DNA of 64,000 bases from Polyangia bacterium (lineage in GTDB: Bacteria; Myxococcota_A; Polyangia; Nannocystales; Nannocystaceae). A program made the position numbers and the translations under genes. Positions 45,970-56,799 of the stretch are shown here, piece by piece. The notes beneath the pieces are model-generated. The model was not told the DNA's origin. It made no database searches and was given only the letters and a program-made list of their open reading frames with translations. Position 1 is the first letter of the stretch; each line of letters begins with the position of its first letter. The DNA is taken from positions 83,829 through 147,828 of the forward strand of contig JAUIKS010000031.1 of NCBI GenBank assembly GCA_030430565.1, in the 5' to 3' direction.

Positions 45970-46803
45970 TCAGGCGATCGCGCCGGCGCGCGCGGCCTCG
46001 GGGATGTGGTCGAGGGCGTTCGCGAGCTGCTGCTTAAAGCCGGTCGCGATCCGGCGCCGCTGGGCGGCGAGCTTGTCGGGAGCGGCGCCCTGGTCCACGA
46101 GCACGTCGTGCTCGAGCCGCGCCGACTCGAGCAGCACCACCGGACCTGGCTGAAACGACAAGAGCGGCCAGACGTAGCGCTCGACCGCGTGATCCGGCGT
46201 GAGCGACAGGTGCCAGCGGTTCGCCAGCATGAAGCGATCATGGGCCTCGAGCGCGGCGGCCAGCGGCGCGCCGATCAGCCCGACCACCGTGTCGCGCGAC
46301 TTCAGGAGGCGCTGCTGCACCTTAAACGCGTTGAGCCGCTCGAGGCGATCGGTGACCGGGTAGCGCGGGTCGCCGCGGCGAAAGCCGAGCCACGACAGGA
46401 ACTCGTGGTTGTGTCGCCAGGCCAGGCGCTGGACCTCGATCTCGGCGACGAGCTTGGCGATCTGGTTGGAGTGCCGGCGCTTGAGCGCGACGCCGGTCTC
46501 GGTCATCTGATTGCGGACCTCGCGGGAGAACTGCGAGATCGAGGCGCCGTGGCCGATCTCGTCGAGGGCCTCGAGCGCGAGGCCGACGGCGAGGCCGACG
46601 TGGGCCGCGATCTGGATCGTCGTCACCACGATCTGCTCGTACAGCCCGGGCATCGCGACCTTGAGGCCGTGGTCGTCGAGCTCGGTGACCTTGGCGAGCG
46701 TCTGCAGCTTCACCTCGGTCAAGCTGCGACGCAGATCATCCACGGTCGGATCGAAGCCTGATCCGTCCGCGTGGGCGAGGAAGGTGTCCTTGGCCGAGAC
46801 CAT
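45970..46803 (-). CDS. hypothetical soluble protein
   Basis: I do not recognise this 277-residue protein. It is predicted cytosolic and mainly alpha-helical; a moderately hydrophobic stretch (IVVTTIQIAAHVGLAVGLALEAL, about 58-80) could be a buried helix. SQFSREVRNQMTETGVALKRRHSNQIAKLVAE is strongly amphipathic. It has no Cys. The two stops of this and the TPR lipoprotein gene are eight bases apart. No catalytic motif is visible. Confidence 0.55.
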   Translation of the reverse strand: MVSAKDTFLAHADGSGFDPTVDDLRRSLTEVKLQTLAKVTELDDHGLKVAMPGLYEQIVVTTIQIAAHVGLAVGLALEALDEIGHGASISQFSREVRNQMTETGVALKRRHSNQIAKLVAEIEVQRLAWRHNHEFLSWLGFRRGDPRYPVTDRLERLNAFKVQQRLLKSRDTVVGLIGAPLAAALEAHDRFMLANRWHLSLTPDHAVERYVWPLLSFQPGPVVLLESARLEHDVLVDQGAAPDKLAAQRRRIATGFKQQLANALDHIPEAARAGAIA

Positions 46804-47136
46804 AGCGAGCTTCGATGCGAGGTTTTCAGGTCATAACCTTTTCCGCTGCAATTGTCGCCTGCGTCGGAGGTCGATGGACGGCGCGCGCTGGGCCGCGATC
46901 GAGCCTGCACATTTGCACGTGCAGCGATCGCGCGACGCGGGCTCACGTCGACCGGCGCGCGTCGTCTCCGACAGCCGCGCGCGCCCGAGCGCGTGGGCAG
47001 GCGAATCCGCGCCGCCCCAAATTGCGCGAATGTGCCGAATCGCGCCGACGCCGAAACAGCACGCGGCGATCCCACGCGCGGCCGACAAACCTCTGTAAGC
47101 TGAGCTGCGTTGGAGCCGTTTAGGCGATTGAAAGCT
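46804..47136. other. divergent intergenic region
   Basis: 333 bases between two divergent starts, so it should hold both promoters. A small hairpin (46905-46910 with 46919-46924, CTGCAC/GTGCAG) is the only structure noticed; no clear promoter boxes or coding frame are seen. Confidence 0.4.
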
Positions 47137-50100
47137 ATGCCAGCCGCGAACCCACCCTCCAGGTCAGCCCTGCACGCGCCCTCCCAGTGTGGGTCGATCA
47201 CCCGATACCTCACACGTAGGCGCACCCGCGCGTCGCGCTTGATCGCGGGCGCCCTGCTGCTCGCGGCGGCCTGCACCCCCGCGCCGCAGCGAGCCGCCGG
47301 GGACGCGCCCACGGGCGCCGAGCTCGACGCCGACGGCAACCCGGTGACGCCGAGCCCGTCCGCGAGTGATGAGGTAGCGACGCTGCAGGCGGTGATCGGG
47401 AGCGGCGGCATTCGCACGCCCGAACTTCCAGCGGGCGCGTTTCTCGGGCAAGGAGCCAAGCTGCACGCCGGTCAGACGATCGAGGTCCCGGCGGGCGCGA
47501 TGGTCGAGCTGCTGCTCGCCAGCGGCGCGACCTTGCGGGTCAACGAGAACACCCAGCTGCGCATGCCCGAGACCCAAGACGGGCGGCTCCGCCTCGACCG
47601 CGGCGAGCTGGTCGCGCTCGTCCCCGCGGGCCAAAAACCCGTCGGCGTCGAGGTCTCCGACGACGAATGGCTCGAGATCAACAGCGGCGAGGCGCGCTCG
47701 CTGGCGCGCCCCGACAAGCGCGTTCACGACGTCGTCTACGGCGCCTCGCGGCTCTACCGCGGCAGCGAGATCGTCGCGCTCGGGCCCGGCAGCCACGTCG
47801 ACAGCTCGCGCGCCCGCGACAGCGTCACCGCGCCCAAGGCCAAGGGCACCGAGACGATCGTCACCGAGGTCAGCCTCGCGCCGCTCGAGGCCACCGAGTG
47901 GTCCCGACAGTTCGAGACCGCCGCGCGCATGCTCGACGCCGACGCCGTCCCCGCCGGCATCGGCAGCCTCACGGCCCGCCGCGCCGGCACCTCGTTTCAG
48001 CGCCAGACCATCGAGCTCGTCGATCACAAGGTCGACGTCGCGATCTCCGGACGCATCGCGCACACCCAGATCGAGCAGACTTTCTACAACAAGGCCCCGG
48101 CTGTCCTCGAGGGCACGTACCGATTCCCGCTGCCGTCCGACGCCTCGATCTCCGGCCTCGACCTGCTGGTCGGGCGCCAGTGGATGGAGGCCGCGATGGT
48201 CGAGAAGAGCCGCGCGCAGCGGATCTTTAAGTCGATCGTCGACGCGACGATCCCCCGCGACCCGGCGCTGCTGCACTGGGAGCGCGGCAACATCTTCAAG
48301 CTCAAGATCTTCCCGATCCCCGGCCGCGGCGAGCGCTCGATCCGGCTCTCGTACACGCAGGTGCTCGACACCGTGGGCGACACGCTGCGCTACCGCTACC
48401 CCATGAGCGGCTCGAGCAGCGGCGCCGCCGGTGACGCGGTGGGCAACTTCGAGTTCACGGTCACCGTCGATCGCCGCGACCTGCCCGCCGGCTCCGAGGA
48501 GGCCCTGGTCTCGCCGATGCTCGAGCTCGAGCGCACGCTGCAGGGCGAGCAGATCCAGCTGCACACGCGCAAGACCAACTTCCGCCCGACCCACGACCTC
48601 GGCGTCGACATCCCGCTGCCGCGCGAGGAGCAGCGGCTGCACGCCGAGACCCATCTCGACCGCGACGGCCAGGCCTACTTCATGGTCGCTATGACGCCGA
48701 CGCTCGAGGGCCTCGGCGCCGGCGCGAGCGGCGAGCGCCCGGTCGACTACGCGTTCGTGCTGGACCGCAGCCACAGCACCACCGCAGAGCTGTGGACCGT
48801 CGCGCGAAGCCTCGTGCTCGCGCTCGGCGAGAGCCTGGGCGACCGCGACCGCGTGACCCTGCTCGCCTGCGACAGCGCCTGCGAGGCCGCCCCGGGCGGG
48901 CTCAGCGAGCTCACGACGACGCGGCTCGGCGAGCTCGACACGTTCCTCGAGGAGCAAAAGCTCGCCGGCGCCAGCGACCTCGGCGGCATGCTGCAGGCCG
49001 GCGCCGACGCCCTGCTGAATCGTCCCCCGGGCGCCAGCGCCGGCGCGCTCGGCAGCGCGGACGGCCGCGAGCGCGAGCGCGTCGTCGTCTACCTCGGCGA
49101 CGGCAGCCCGACCGCCGGTGAGCTGCGCACCGACGCGCTGCTCACCCAGCTCCAGCGCGAGTTTGGAGCTGGCGGCGCGCAGCTCCAGCTCGTGGCCCTC
49201 GGCGCGCGCTCGGACCTGCTCGTGCTCCAGGCGCTCGCGCGCGAGTTCGGCGGCGACCTGATGCAGGCCGACGCGCGCGACGACTTCCGCGGCCTCGTCC
49301 GCGAGCTGCGGGCCCGGGCCGCGGTCCCGGCGGCCCGCGACCTCGAGCTGGGCCTCCCCGAGGGCATGGTCCAAGTCCACCCGAAGCGGCTCGCCACGGT
49401 GCGCTCCGGCGAGACCATCACGCTCACCGGCAAGCTCGCGCACCCCGTCAACGGCGAGGTCACGCTGCGCGCCAAGGGGCCCGACGGCGCGGCGCTCGAG
49501 GAGCGCTTCGCGGTCCACCTCGAGGCCGCCAAGAGCGACACCAGCGGACGCCACGCGCACCTGCCTCGGACCTGGGCGCGCGAGGAGATCGACTTCCTCA
49601 CCGCCACCCAGGGCGGCGACGCGCGCAAGGACATCATCACGCTGTCCAAGGAGTACACGGTGCTCTCGCGCTACACCGCCCTCATCGCGCTCGAGAACGA
49701 CGCGATGTACCGCGAGTTCAACGTCGTGCGGAAACGTGGCCGTAAAGACACATGGGATGGACGGCTCGACAAGCGCGATCCCGCCGCGCCCTCGAGCATC
49801 ACGCCCGCCGAGGCCGAGGCCGAGGAGGAAGTCGCCCCGCTCGGGTCGAGCGCGCCGCCGCCCCCCGACGCCACCGCCGCCGCGCCCTCGGCCGAGCCCT
49901 CCGACGACGCCTTCGAAAAGGCCTTTGGCGAGTCCCAAAAGGAAGAGAAGAACAAGGACGCGGGCGGCAGCGGCGCGGGTCGTGGCTTCGGTGGCGCGCC
50001 CGCGCAGCAGCCGTCCCCCGACGCCGATCCCGCTCCGCCGCCGCGGCTCGAGGACGCCCTGGCCGGCGGTGACGAAGGCGAGGAGAGCGACGGCCTCGAC

Positions 50101-51270
50101 CGCTTCGACCTCGACCTCGGCGACAGCGAAGACGAGGACGCCGAGGCCCCGCCCCAGACCTCCACCAAGCGCGACACCAAGAAGAAGAAGAAGTCGTCGC
50201 GCGCCCCGGAAGCCAAGCGACCCTCCAGCAGGCCCAGCAAGCCCAAGGAGGACAACTCGCTCCGAGACCCCTTTGACAGCGGCGACAAGGTCCCCGGCGG
50301 CGTCCCCGGCGGCGTCTCCGGCGGCGTCCCGGGCAGCTGGGGCGGCGGGAAGAAGAAAGGCTGGCGCCCGCACCGAGCGCCCCGGCTCGTCACCAGCAAG
50401 GCGAGCGAGCCCTCCTCGAGGACGAGGAGCCGCATCGCCGAGCTTCAGCGCACGCGCGACGCCACGCCGACGAACCGCAACGCGCACCTCCGCCTGGTCC
50501 GCTCGGCCGCCCGCGCCGGCGTCCCCGAGACCTTCGAGTTCGCGCGGAGCTGGGCCAAGAGCGACCCCGACTACGCGCCCGCGCTGATCGCCTTCGCCGA
50601 CCAGCTCGCCGCCCGCGGCGACGCCATGGCGCCGCGCACCTACGCCTCGGCCGTCGAGGTCCGCCCCTTCGACCGCACGCTGCAGACCCGGATCGCGCGG
50701 GCCTACGAGAGCAAGGGTGACCTCACCCGCGCGTGCGCCCACCGCCAGGCGCTCGTCAGCATCGCGCCCAGCCGCGGCGCCTACCACGTCGACCTCGCGC
50801 GCTGCCTCGCGCGCGTCGGCCAGCTCGAGGACGCCCGCGAGGCCACGCGCCGCGGGCTCGAGCAGGCCACGCGCGACACCAAGACGCTGCGCTCCCTCGA
50901 GCGCTCCCTCGCCGCCTCCAGCGTCGTCGAGAGCCGGCAGAGCCCGCTGCACTCCTCCCCCCAGCTCAAGGTCAAGCTGAGCTGGACCGGAGAGGCCGAC
51001 CTCGACATCGCGATCATCGACAGCCGCGGCCGACGGCTCTCGGCGCTCTACCCCAAGAACGTCCGCGTGCGCGAAGCGGCCAGCAGCGAGACCCTGACGG
51101 TCGCCACCGTCCACAACAAGCTGTTGATCGAGGTCTCGCGCGCCGACCAAGGAAGCGCGCCGGTGTCCGCGCGCGTCTCGGTGACCTCCGGCGGGCGCAC
51201 GCGCAACTTCGATCTCACGGTCGGGCGCGAGGCCCAGCGCATCGCCTCGGTGAAATGGACGCGCCGCTGA
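47137..51270 (+). CDS. giant FecR/VIT/VWA/TPR lipoprotein
   Basis: A 1377-residue surface lipoprotein (lipobox AAAC) with a mosaic layout. A FecR-like beta domain is at about 85-190 (IEVPAGAMVELLLASGATLRV). A VIT domain is at about 285-410 (VDVAISGRIAHTQIEQTF, GTYRFPLP). A von Willebrand A domain spans about 535-720, with MIDAS residues D-S-S in VLDRSHST. A linker region of Pro/Asp/Lys and GGVPGGVSGGVPG repeats spans about 890-1080. TPR-like helices are at about 1110-1250. A C-terminal beta domain (LSWTGEADLDIAIIDSRG) resembles DUF2135. VIT-VWA pairs occur in inter-alpha-trypsin-inhibitor-like bacterial proteins and bind partners through metal. A TTG nine codons upstream is an alternative start. 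It is probably an adhesion or envelope-integrity protein. Confidence 0.85.
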   Translation: MPAANPPSRSALHAPSQCGSITRYLTRRRTRASRLIAGALLLAAACTPAPQRAAGDAPTGAELDADGNPVTPSPSASDEVATLQAVIGSGGIRTPELPAGAFLGQGAKLHAGQTIEVPAGAMVELLLASGATLRVNENTQLRMPETQDGRLRLDRGELVALVPAGQKPVGVEVSDDEWLEINSGEARSLARPDKRVHDVVYGASRLYRGSEIVALGPGSHVDSSRARDSVTAPKAKGTETIVTEVSLAPLEATEWSRQFETAARMLDADAVPAGIGSLTARRAGTSFQRQTIELVDHKVDVAISGRIAHTQIEQTFYNKAPAVLEGTYRFPLPSDASISGLDLLVGRQWMEAAMVEKSRAQRIFKSIVDATIPRDPALLHWERGNIFKLKIFPIPGRGERSIRLSYTQVLDTVGDTLRYRYPMSGSSSGAAGDAVGNFEFTVTVDRRDLPAGSEEALVSPMLELERTLQGEQIQLHTRKTNFRPTHDLGVDIPLPREEQRLHAETHLDRDGQAYFMVAMTPTLEGLGAGASGERPVDYAFVLDRSHSTTAELWTVARSLVLALGESLGDRDRVTLLACDSACEAAPGGLSELTTTRLGELDTFLEEQKLAGASDLGGMLQAGADALLNRPPGASAGALGSADGRERERVVVYLGDGSPTAGELRTDALLTQLQREFGAGGAQLQLVALGARSDLLVLQALAREFGGDLMQADARDDFRGLVRELRARAAVPAARDLELGLPEGMVQVHPKRLATVRSGETITLTGKLAHPVNGEVTLRAKGPDGAALEERFAVHLEAAKSDTSGRHAHLPRTWAREEIDFLTATQGGDARKDIITLSKEYTVLSRYTALIALENDAMYREFNVVRKRGRKDTWDGRLDKRDPAAPSSITPAEAEAEEEVAPLGSSAPPPPDATAAAPSAEPSDDAFEKAFGESQKEEKNKDAGGSGAGRGFGGAPAQQPSPDADPAPPPRLEDALAGGDEGEESDGLDRFDLDLGDSEDEDAEAPPQTSTKRDTKKKKKSSRAPEAKRPSSRPSKPKEDNSLRDPFDSGDKVPGGVPGGVSGGVPGSWGGGKKKGWRPHRAPRLVTSKASEPSSRTRSRIAELQRTRDATPTNRNAHLRLVRSAARAGVPETFEFARSWAKSDPDYAPALIAFADQLAARGDAMAPRTYASAVEVRPFDRTLQTRIARAYESKGDLTRACAHRQALVSIAPSRGAYHVDLARCLARVGQLEDAREATRRGLEQATRDTKTLRSLERSLAASSVVESRQSPLHSSPQLKVKLSWTGEADLDIAIIDSRGRRLSALYPKNVRVREAASSETLTVATVHNKLLIEVSRADQGSAPVSARVSVTSGGRTRNFDLTVGREAQRIASVKWTRR

Positions 51271-51501
51271 TCTCGAGTCGATCCGCACGGCGCCGCGCGC
51301 GGGCCACTGCGTGTGAGTTGGGTCGTCGCGCGGTTGCGCGTCATCGCCTCCTGGAGTGATCGATCGCCTGGGCCGTCGAACGCACGCGTTCCCTGATTTT
51401 TCAGTGGGTTAGGGGGGCGCGCGCGGTCCTCCGCGAACCCGCGTGCGCGCTCCCACGGCCCCTTGGAAGCCCCCCAGCGGCGTGCTACTGGTCTCTGCGC
51501 C

Positions 51502-53301
51502 GTGAGCAATCCGAGCCCTTCCAGCCGCGCCGCACTCCCCACCCAACCGCCGATCCCCTTCCGCGACGTCGAGATCCTCCACGACCTCTCGCAGAAGCAG
51601 CTTCGAGCGCTCGCGCTCGCGCACACGCCGTTTTGCAGCGAGACGGCGCTCGGGAACATCAACAAGATCGCGCGCAACAAGGCGCGCATGGCCGCGTGCA
51701 CCTACATCATCGACCGCAAGGGCGAGCCGGGGGCCTACTCGCACAAGACCATCAGCCCGGCGGACGCCGAGACGCTGATCGCCGGGCAGGCCGAGTACGT
51801 GCAGCAGCAGGGCTCGCTGATCGCGGTCGAGGCCTACGTCGGCCTCGGCGAGCGCGCGATGCCGGTCCAGTGGCTGTACACGCGGGAGGCCGCGAACATC
51901 GCCGGGATGCAGCAGATCCTGTCGTTCCCGCGCGACCAGGTCGAGACCCCCGAGCAGCTCGCCGCGCCGTTTAAGCCCGCGTTCCGGTTGATCTACACGC
52001 CCGACTACTTCGTCGACATGCCCAAGCGTCAGGCGATCATCGTCGACCTCGACAACTACGTCACCTACATCATGGGCCCCGACTACTTCGGCGAGAGCAA
52101 GAAGGGCGCCCTGCGCATGCTCGCCGCGCTGCACTACAAAAACCGCGGGCTCGTCATGCACGCCGGCGCCAAGGCCATCCACTACGGCGGCCACGACCTG
52201 ACGATGGGCATCCTGGGGCTCAGCGGGACCGGCAAGACGACCACGACCTTCAGCAAGCAGGGCGCGCTGACCCAGCCGATCCAGGACGACATGATCGCGC
52301 TGTGGCCCGGCGGCGAGGTCTCCGTGACCGAGAACGGCTGCTTCGCCAAGACCTTCGGCCTGACCGAAGAGGCAGAGCCCGTGATCTTCCGCGGCACCAC
52401 GAGCCCCTCGGCGTGGATCGAGAACGTCTACATCGACGAGCACGGCCAGCCCGACTTCTTCAAGCGCCTGCTGACTCCCGCCGAGGTCGCGCGCCTGCGC
52501 GAGGTCCTCGTCGGCACCGGCGCGCCCGCGGCCAACGTCGACGCCTTCATCCGCGGCGAGGTCGAGCTCGACGCGATCGTCGAGGGCGGCATCCCCAAGG
52601 ACGGCTGGGACTTCGTGGCCTGGAGCGAGAACGGGCGCTCGATCATCCCCATGAGCGCGGTCGAGAACGCCGCCGACCTGCACAACATCCCGCAGCTGCA
52701 CTCGCTCGGCATCCTCAACCGCGACGAGGGCGCGGACGCGGCCATGCCCGGCATCGTGCGCTTCACCAGCCCCGAGCAGGCCGCCGGCTACCTCATGCTC
52801 GGCGAGACCTCCAAGACCTCGGCGGCCGGCAAGGACCGCGGCAAGACCCGCTCGCCCTTCACCCAGCCGTTCTTCCCGCTCGCCCACAGCCTGCAGGCCG
52901 CGCGCTTCTCCGAGCTCGCCGCGACCTTCACGGACACGACGATGTGGCTCATGAACACCGGCTACGTCGGCGGCGACGCCAAGGGCGTGGCCGCCGGCGC
53001 GGCGCTCAAGGTCAAGATCCGCCACTCCTCCGCGATGCTCGAGGCGCTGATCTCCGGCGCGATCACCTGGACCGTCGACCCCGACTTCGGCTACGAGGTC
53101 GTGGACCTCGACGCGCCCGAGAACGCCGCGCTGCTCGAGCTGGTCCCGGCCGAGATCCTGCGCCCGCACAAGCTGTTTGAAAAGCAAGGTCGCCTCGACG
53201 TCTACAAGCGCTGGGTCGAGACCATGAACCGCGAGCGCCGGGCGTTCCTCGAGAAGTTCTCGGTGCCCGCCGCGATCGTCGACGCGGTCGTCCGCCGCTG
53301 A
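51502..53301 (+). CDS. pckA: phosphoenolpyruvate carboxykinase (ATP)
   Basis: A 599-residue ATP-dependent PEP carboxykinase (oxaloacetate + ATP to PEP + CO2). The kinase P-loop GLSGTGKTT is at about 239-247. Upstream is KKGALRMLAALHYKNRGLVMHAG, and downstream LTQPIQDDMIALWPGGEV and GCFAKTFGLTEEAEPVI supply metal and substrate contacts. It is longer than the typical 530-540 because of an N-terminal extension and insertions. The first convincing start is GTG 51502; the frame runs 13 codons further. A hairpin terminator follows at 53341. It connects the TCA cycle with gluconeogenesis. Confidence 0.93.
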   Translation: MSNPSPSSRAALPTQPPIPFRDVEILHDLSQKQLRALALAHTPFCSETALGNINKIARNKARMAACTYIIDRKGEPGAYSHKTISPADAETLIAGQAEYVQQQGSLIAVEAYVGLGERAMPVQWLYTREAANIAGMQQILSFPRDQVETPEQLAAPFKPAFRLIYTPDYFVDMPKRQAIIVDLDNYVTYIMGPDYFGESKKGALRMLAALHYKNRGLVMHAGAKAIHYGGHDLTMGILGLSGTGKTTTTFSKQGALTQPIQDDMIALWPGGEVSVTENGCFAKTFGLTEEAEPVIFRGTTSPSAWIENVYIDEHGQPDFFKRLLTPAEVARLREVLVGTGAPAANVDAFIRGEVELDAIVEGGIPKDGWDFVAWSENGRSIIPMSAVENAADLHNIPQLHSLGILNRDEGADAAMPGIVRFTSPEQAAGYLMLGETSKTSAAGKDRGKTRSPFTQPFFPLAHSLQAARFSELAATFTDTTMWLMNTGYVGGDAKGVAAGAALKVKIRHSSAMLEALISGAITWTVDPDFGYEVVDLDAPENAALLELVPAEILRPHKLFEKQGRLDVYKRWVETMNRERRAFLEKFSVPAAIVDAVVRR

Positions 53302-53340
53302 GCCGCCCCGGCGGGACGCCCCGCGAAGACCGACGAGCCC

Positions 53341-53368
53341 GAGGCGACGCGCGCACGCGCGTCGCCTC
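53341..53368 (+). terminator. hairpin downstream of pckA
   Basis: A perfect 12-bp GC-rich stem (53341-53352 with 53357-53368), 39 bases after the stop. It is followed by GCTCGCTCGC without a T run, so it may be a Rho-assisted end or a stabiliser. Confidence 0.6.
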
Positions 53369-53403
53369 GCTCGCTCGCTCGAGCGCACGCCGAGACGAGT
53401 TTT

Positions 53404-53505
53404 TACACGCCCGATTAACTACACGCTCGGTTAACTACACGCTTGGTTAAAAAGCCAGGTAGACCGCGCGAAGCCGAAATTCGGCTATTTACACGGGCGG
53501 TTAAT
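53404..53505 (+). repeat. 16-bp direct repeats (three tandem, one spaced)
   Basis: Units of pattern TACACGCYYGRTTAAN: 53404-53419, 53420-53435 and 53436-53451 are adjacent; a fourth, TACACGGGCGGTTAAT, lies at 53490-53505. Units 3 and 4 are both followed by AAGCCAGGT (53452-53460 and 53505-53513). Exact 16-base phasing and AT-rich ends suggest a multi-site binding region for a regulator of the gene at 53721. Confidence 0.7.
53472..53486. promoter_or_regulatory. 15-base palindrome
   Basis: AGCCGAA-A-TTCGGCT, a perfect dyad lying between the third and fourth 16-base repeats. It may be a dimeric regulator site or a short hairpin in the 5' leader. Confidence 0.4.
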
Positions 53506-53720
53506 AAGCCAGGTGAACAGCGCGACGGAGCGCGACGCTGTGACTTCCACGTGACCCAGTGGCCATGCTGCGCGCCCCAGCGAGACAGCACGCCACACGC
53601 GACGAGGAGACGTGCACGAGCGCACGCGCTCGGGTCTCGGTTTTGTCAGCAGACTAGGCGAAGCATGGGCGTCGATGTACGGTGGCCGCGGCGACCTCTA
53701 CAGCAGGCGGCGATACCAAC

Positions 53721-54704
53721 ATGGCAAATGGAACGACCACCGAGTCCGCGGGCATCTTTGGCTTCATCCGCGACTTCCACAACAAGACGATCCTGTTCCG
53801 CGTCGGCGACTGGATCTTCGTGACCTACGGCTTCGTCGCCGCGACCGCGTTCATGATCGGCTACTCGACGGCGCTCTGGTACGGCCAGGTCGTCGGCCTC
53901 GACCCGCTCTCGCTGGCGCCCTTCTTCCTGTTCTTCATGATCCCCTCGATCCTGCTGGTCTCCCGCTTGACCAGCATCATGCTCGAGTGGCGCGAGCTGT
54001 TCCGGAGCCCGCTGCAGACCCTCGTCAAGCCCGGCTACATGCTGCAGGGCGGCGTCTTCGGCGGCATCCTGGCGACCTGGGTCTACGCCAGCGTCACCGG
54101 CTCGCCGATCCTCCCGGTCCTCGACGCGCTCGGCTTCCTCATGCCGCTCGGCGAGGGCATCTGCCGCCTCGGCTGCTACGTCTACGGCTGCTGCTGGGGT
54201 AAGCCGACCGAGAGCAGCTTCGGCGTGGCCTACACCAGCCCGCACGCCAAGGTCGTGCGCTGCCGCCCCGAGCTGCGCGGCGTGAAGATCCATCCCGCGC
54301 AGATGTACGCGCTGATGGCTCACCTCATCCAGTTCACCATCTTCTACGCGCTGCTGCCGTACAAGATGTTCGACGGCATGTTCGCGGGCCTTTACCTGAT
54401 CACGCACCCGATCATCCGCGTCATCCACGAGAGGTTCCGCCAGGACGACCGCGGCAAGCTGATCGGCCGCTGGACGCACACCAACCTCTACAGCGGCATC
54501 CAGGTGCTGCTCGGCGTCGTGTGCATCACCGTCGGCGCGGCCGTCGGCAACAACCTCCCGGTCGACATGCAGGTGCGCTTCGTCGACACCATGACGACCT
54601 CGGCGCTGATCCCCTACATCGTCGGGACCTGGATCGTCGCCGCCATGGCCTTCGGCCTGCACTACAAGAACGTCGGCTCCTGGGTCAGCCAGGGCGAGAA
54701 GTAG
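53721..54704 (+). CDS. Lgt-family prolipoprotein diacylglyceryl transferase-like protein
   Basis: A 327-residue multi-pass membrane protein (about seven helices) resembling Lgt, which attaches diacylglyceryl from phosphatidylglycerol to lipobox Cys. The signature region reads CRLGCYVYGCCWGKPTESSFG in place of the canonical GRxGNFxNxxxxG, keeping the Arg-Leu-Gly and Trp-Gly-Lys positions but adding four Cys; KIHPAQMYALMAHL corresponds to the second conserved block. It may be a paralogue with a different acceptor rather than the housekeeping Lgt. The ATG at 53721 is preferred because the upstream codons overlap the leader; no strong ribosome site is visible. Confidence 0.75.
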   Translation: MANGTTTESAGIFGFIRDFHNKTILFRVGDWIFVTYGFVAATAFMIGYSTALWYGQVVGLDPLSLAPFFLFFMIPSILLVSRLTSIMLEWRELFRSPLQTLVKPGYMLQGGVFGGILATWVYASVTGSPILPVLDALGFLMPLGEGICRLGCYVYGCCWGKPTESSFGVAYTSPHAKVVRCRPELRGVKIHPAQMYALMAHLIQFTIFYALLPYKMFDGMFAGLYLITHPIIRVIHERFRQDDRGKLIGRWTHTNLYSGIQVLLGVVCITVGAAVGNNLPVDMQVRFVDTMTTSALIPYIVGTWIVAAMAFGLHYKNVGSWVSQGEK

Positions 54705-54731
54705 CCCGCCTGCATCCCGCACGCTCTAAAG

Positions 54732-54763
54732 CGCCCGGGCCCTCGGCCTGGGCGTTTTGTCGT
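54732..54763 (+). terminator. Rho-independent terminator of the Lgt-like gene
   Basis: A 10-bp stem with one G-T pair (54732-54741 with 54745-54754) followed by TTTTGTCGTTTT, 28 bases after the stop at 54704. Confidence 0.75.
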
Positions 54764-54801
54764 TTTGCGGGGGGGCGCCAGGTCTGCTATCGAGCGAGGC
54801 C

Positions 54802-56493
<1,692 letters not shown>

Positions 56494-56799
56494 ACATGCT
56501 CTTCTAGACATCTTCAACCTGGCGAGGGACGGCGTTCTGCGCCCCGCGCTTGCGCGCCGCGCCGCCCCCCTCTATGCTCTACGCGGCTCTACACACGGGG
56601 CCAGGAGCGACGCCGATGGCGACTCACGACGCACATACTCAGCAGCACCGCCGCGGCGGCGCGCGTCTGTGTGTCTCGTGATCTAGCGAGCGCTCCCACC
56701 TTGTTTGCATAAGACAGCGACGCGTGCACCTGGTCTCTTCGACCGCGGCGGCAACTCTTCACGAGCCTTCTCGAAGAAGCGCCACCCCGAAGTCACCGT
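56494..56799. other. intergenic region upstream of the phosphoesterase gene
   Basis: 306 bases. It contains a candidate 21-codon open frame with its own ribosome site (separate entry) and a CGCCGCGGCGGCG palindromic stretch. No terminator with a T run was found after prfC. Confidence 0.45.
56616..56681 (+). CDS. possible 21-residue leader peptide
   Basis: ATG at 56616 preceded by AGGAG with eight-base spacing, reading MATHDAHTQQHRRGGARLCVS and a TGA at 56679. It is hydrophilic, with three His and four Arg. It lies 118 bases before the phosphoesterase start, in the right place for a leader peptide or sORF. Only the ribosome site and position support it. Confidence 0.25.
   Translation: MATHDAHTQQHRRGGARLCVS

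Larger units (their letters stand above)
53302..53720. other. 419-base intergenic region with repeats
   Basis: Between pckA and the Lgt-like gene. It contains the pckA terminator hairpin, a three-unit tandem repeat with a fourth copy, and a 15-base palindrome; the remainder up to the ATG shows nothing recognisable. It is notably AT-richer than its surroundings around 53400-53510. Confidence 0.7.

Noticed and set aside
47164..51288. A minus-strand open frame of over 1300 codons opposite the giant lipoprotein
   Set aside because: High-GC codon bias keeps the antisense frame open. The translation is low-complexity Arg/Gly/Leu/Val without domains, while the plus strand has clear domains.
53404..53505. 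The 16-bp repeats as a CRISPR array
   Set aside because: Units are directly adjacent with no spacers, are too short and imperfect, and no cas gene is present.
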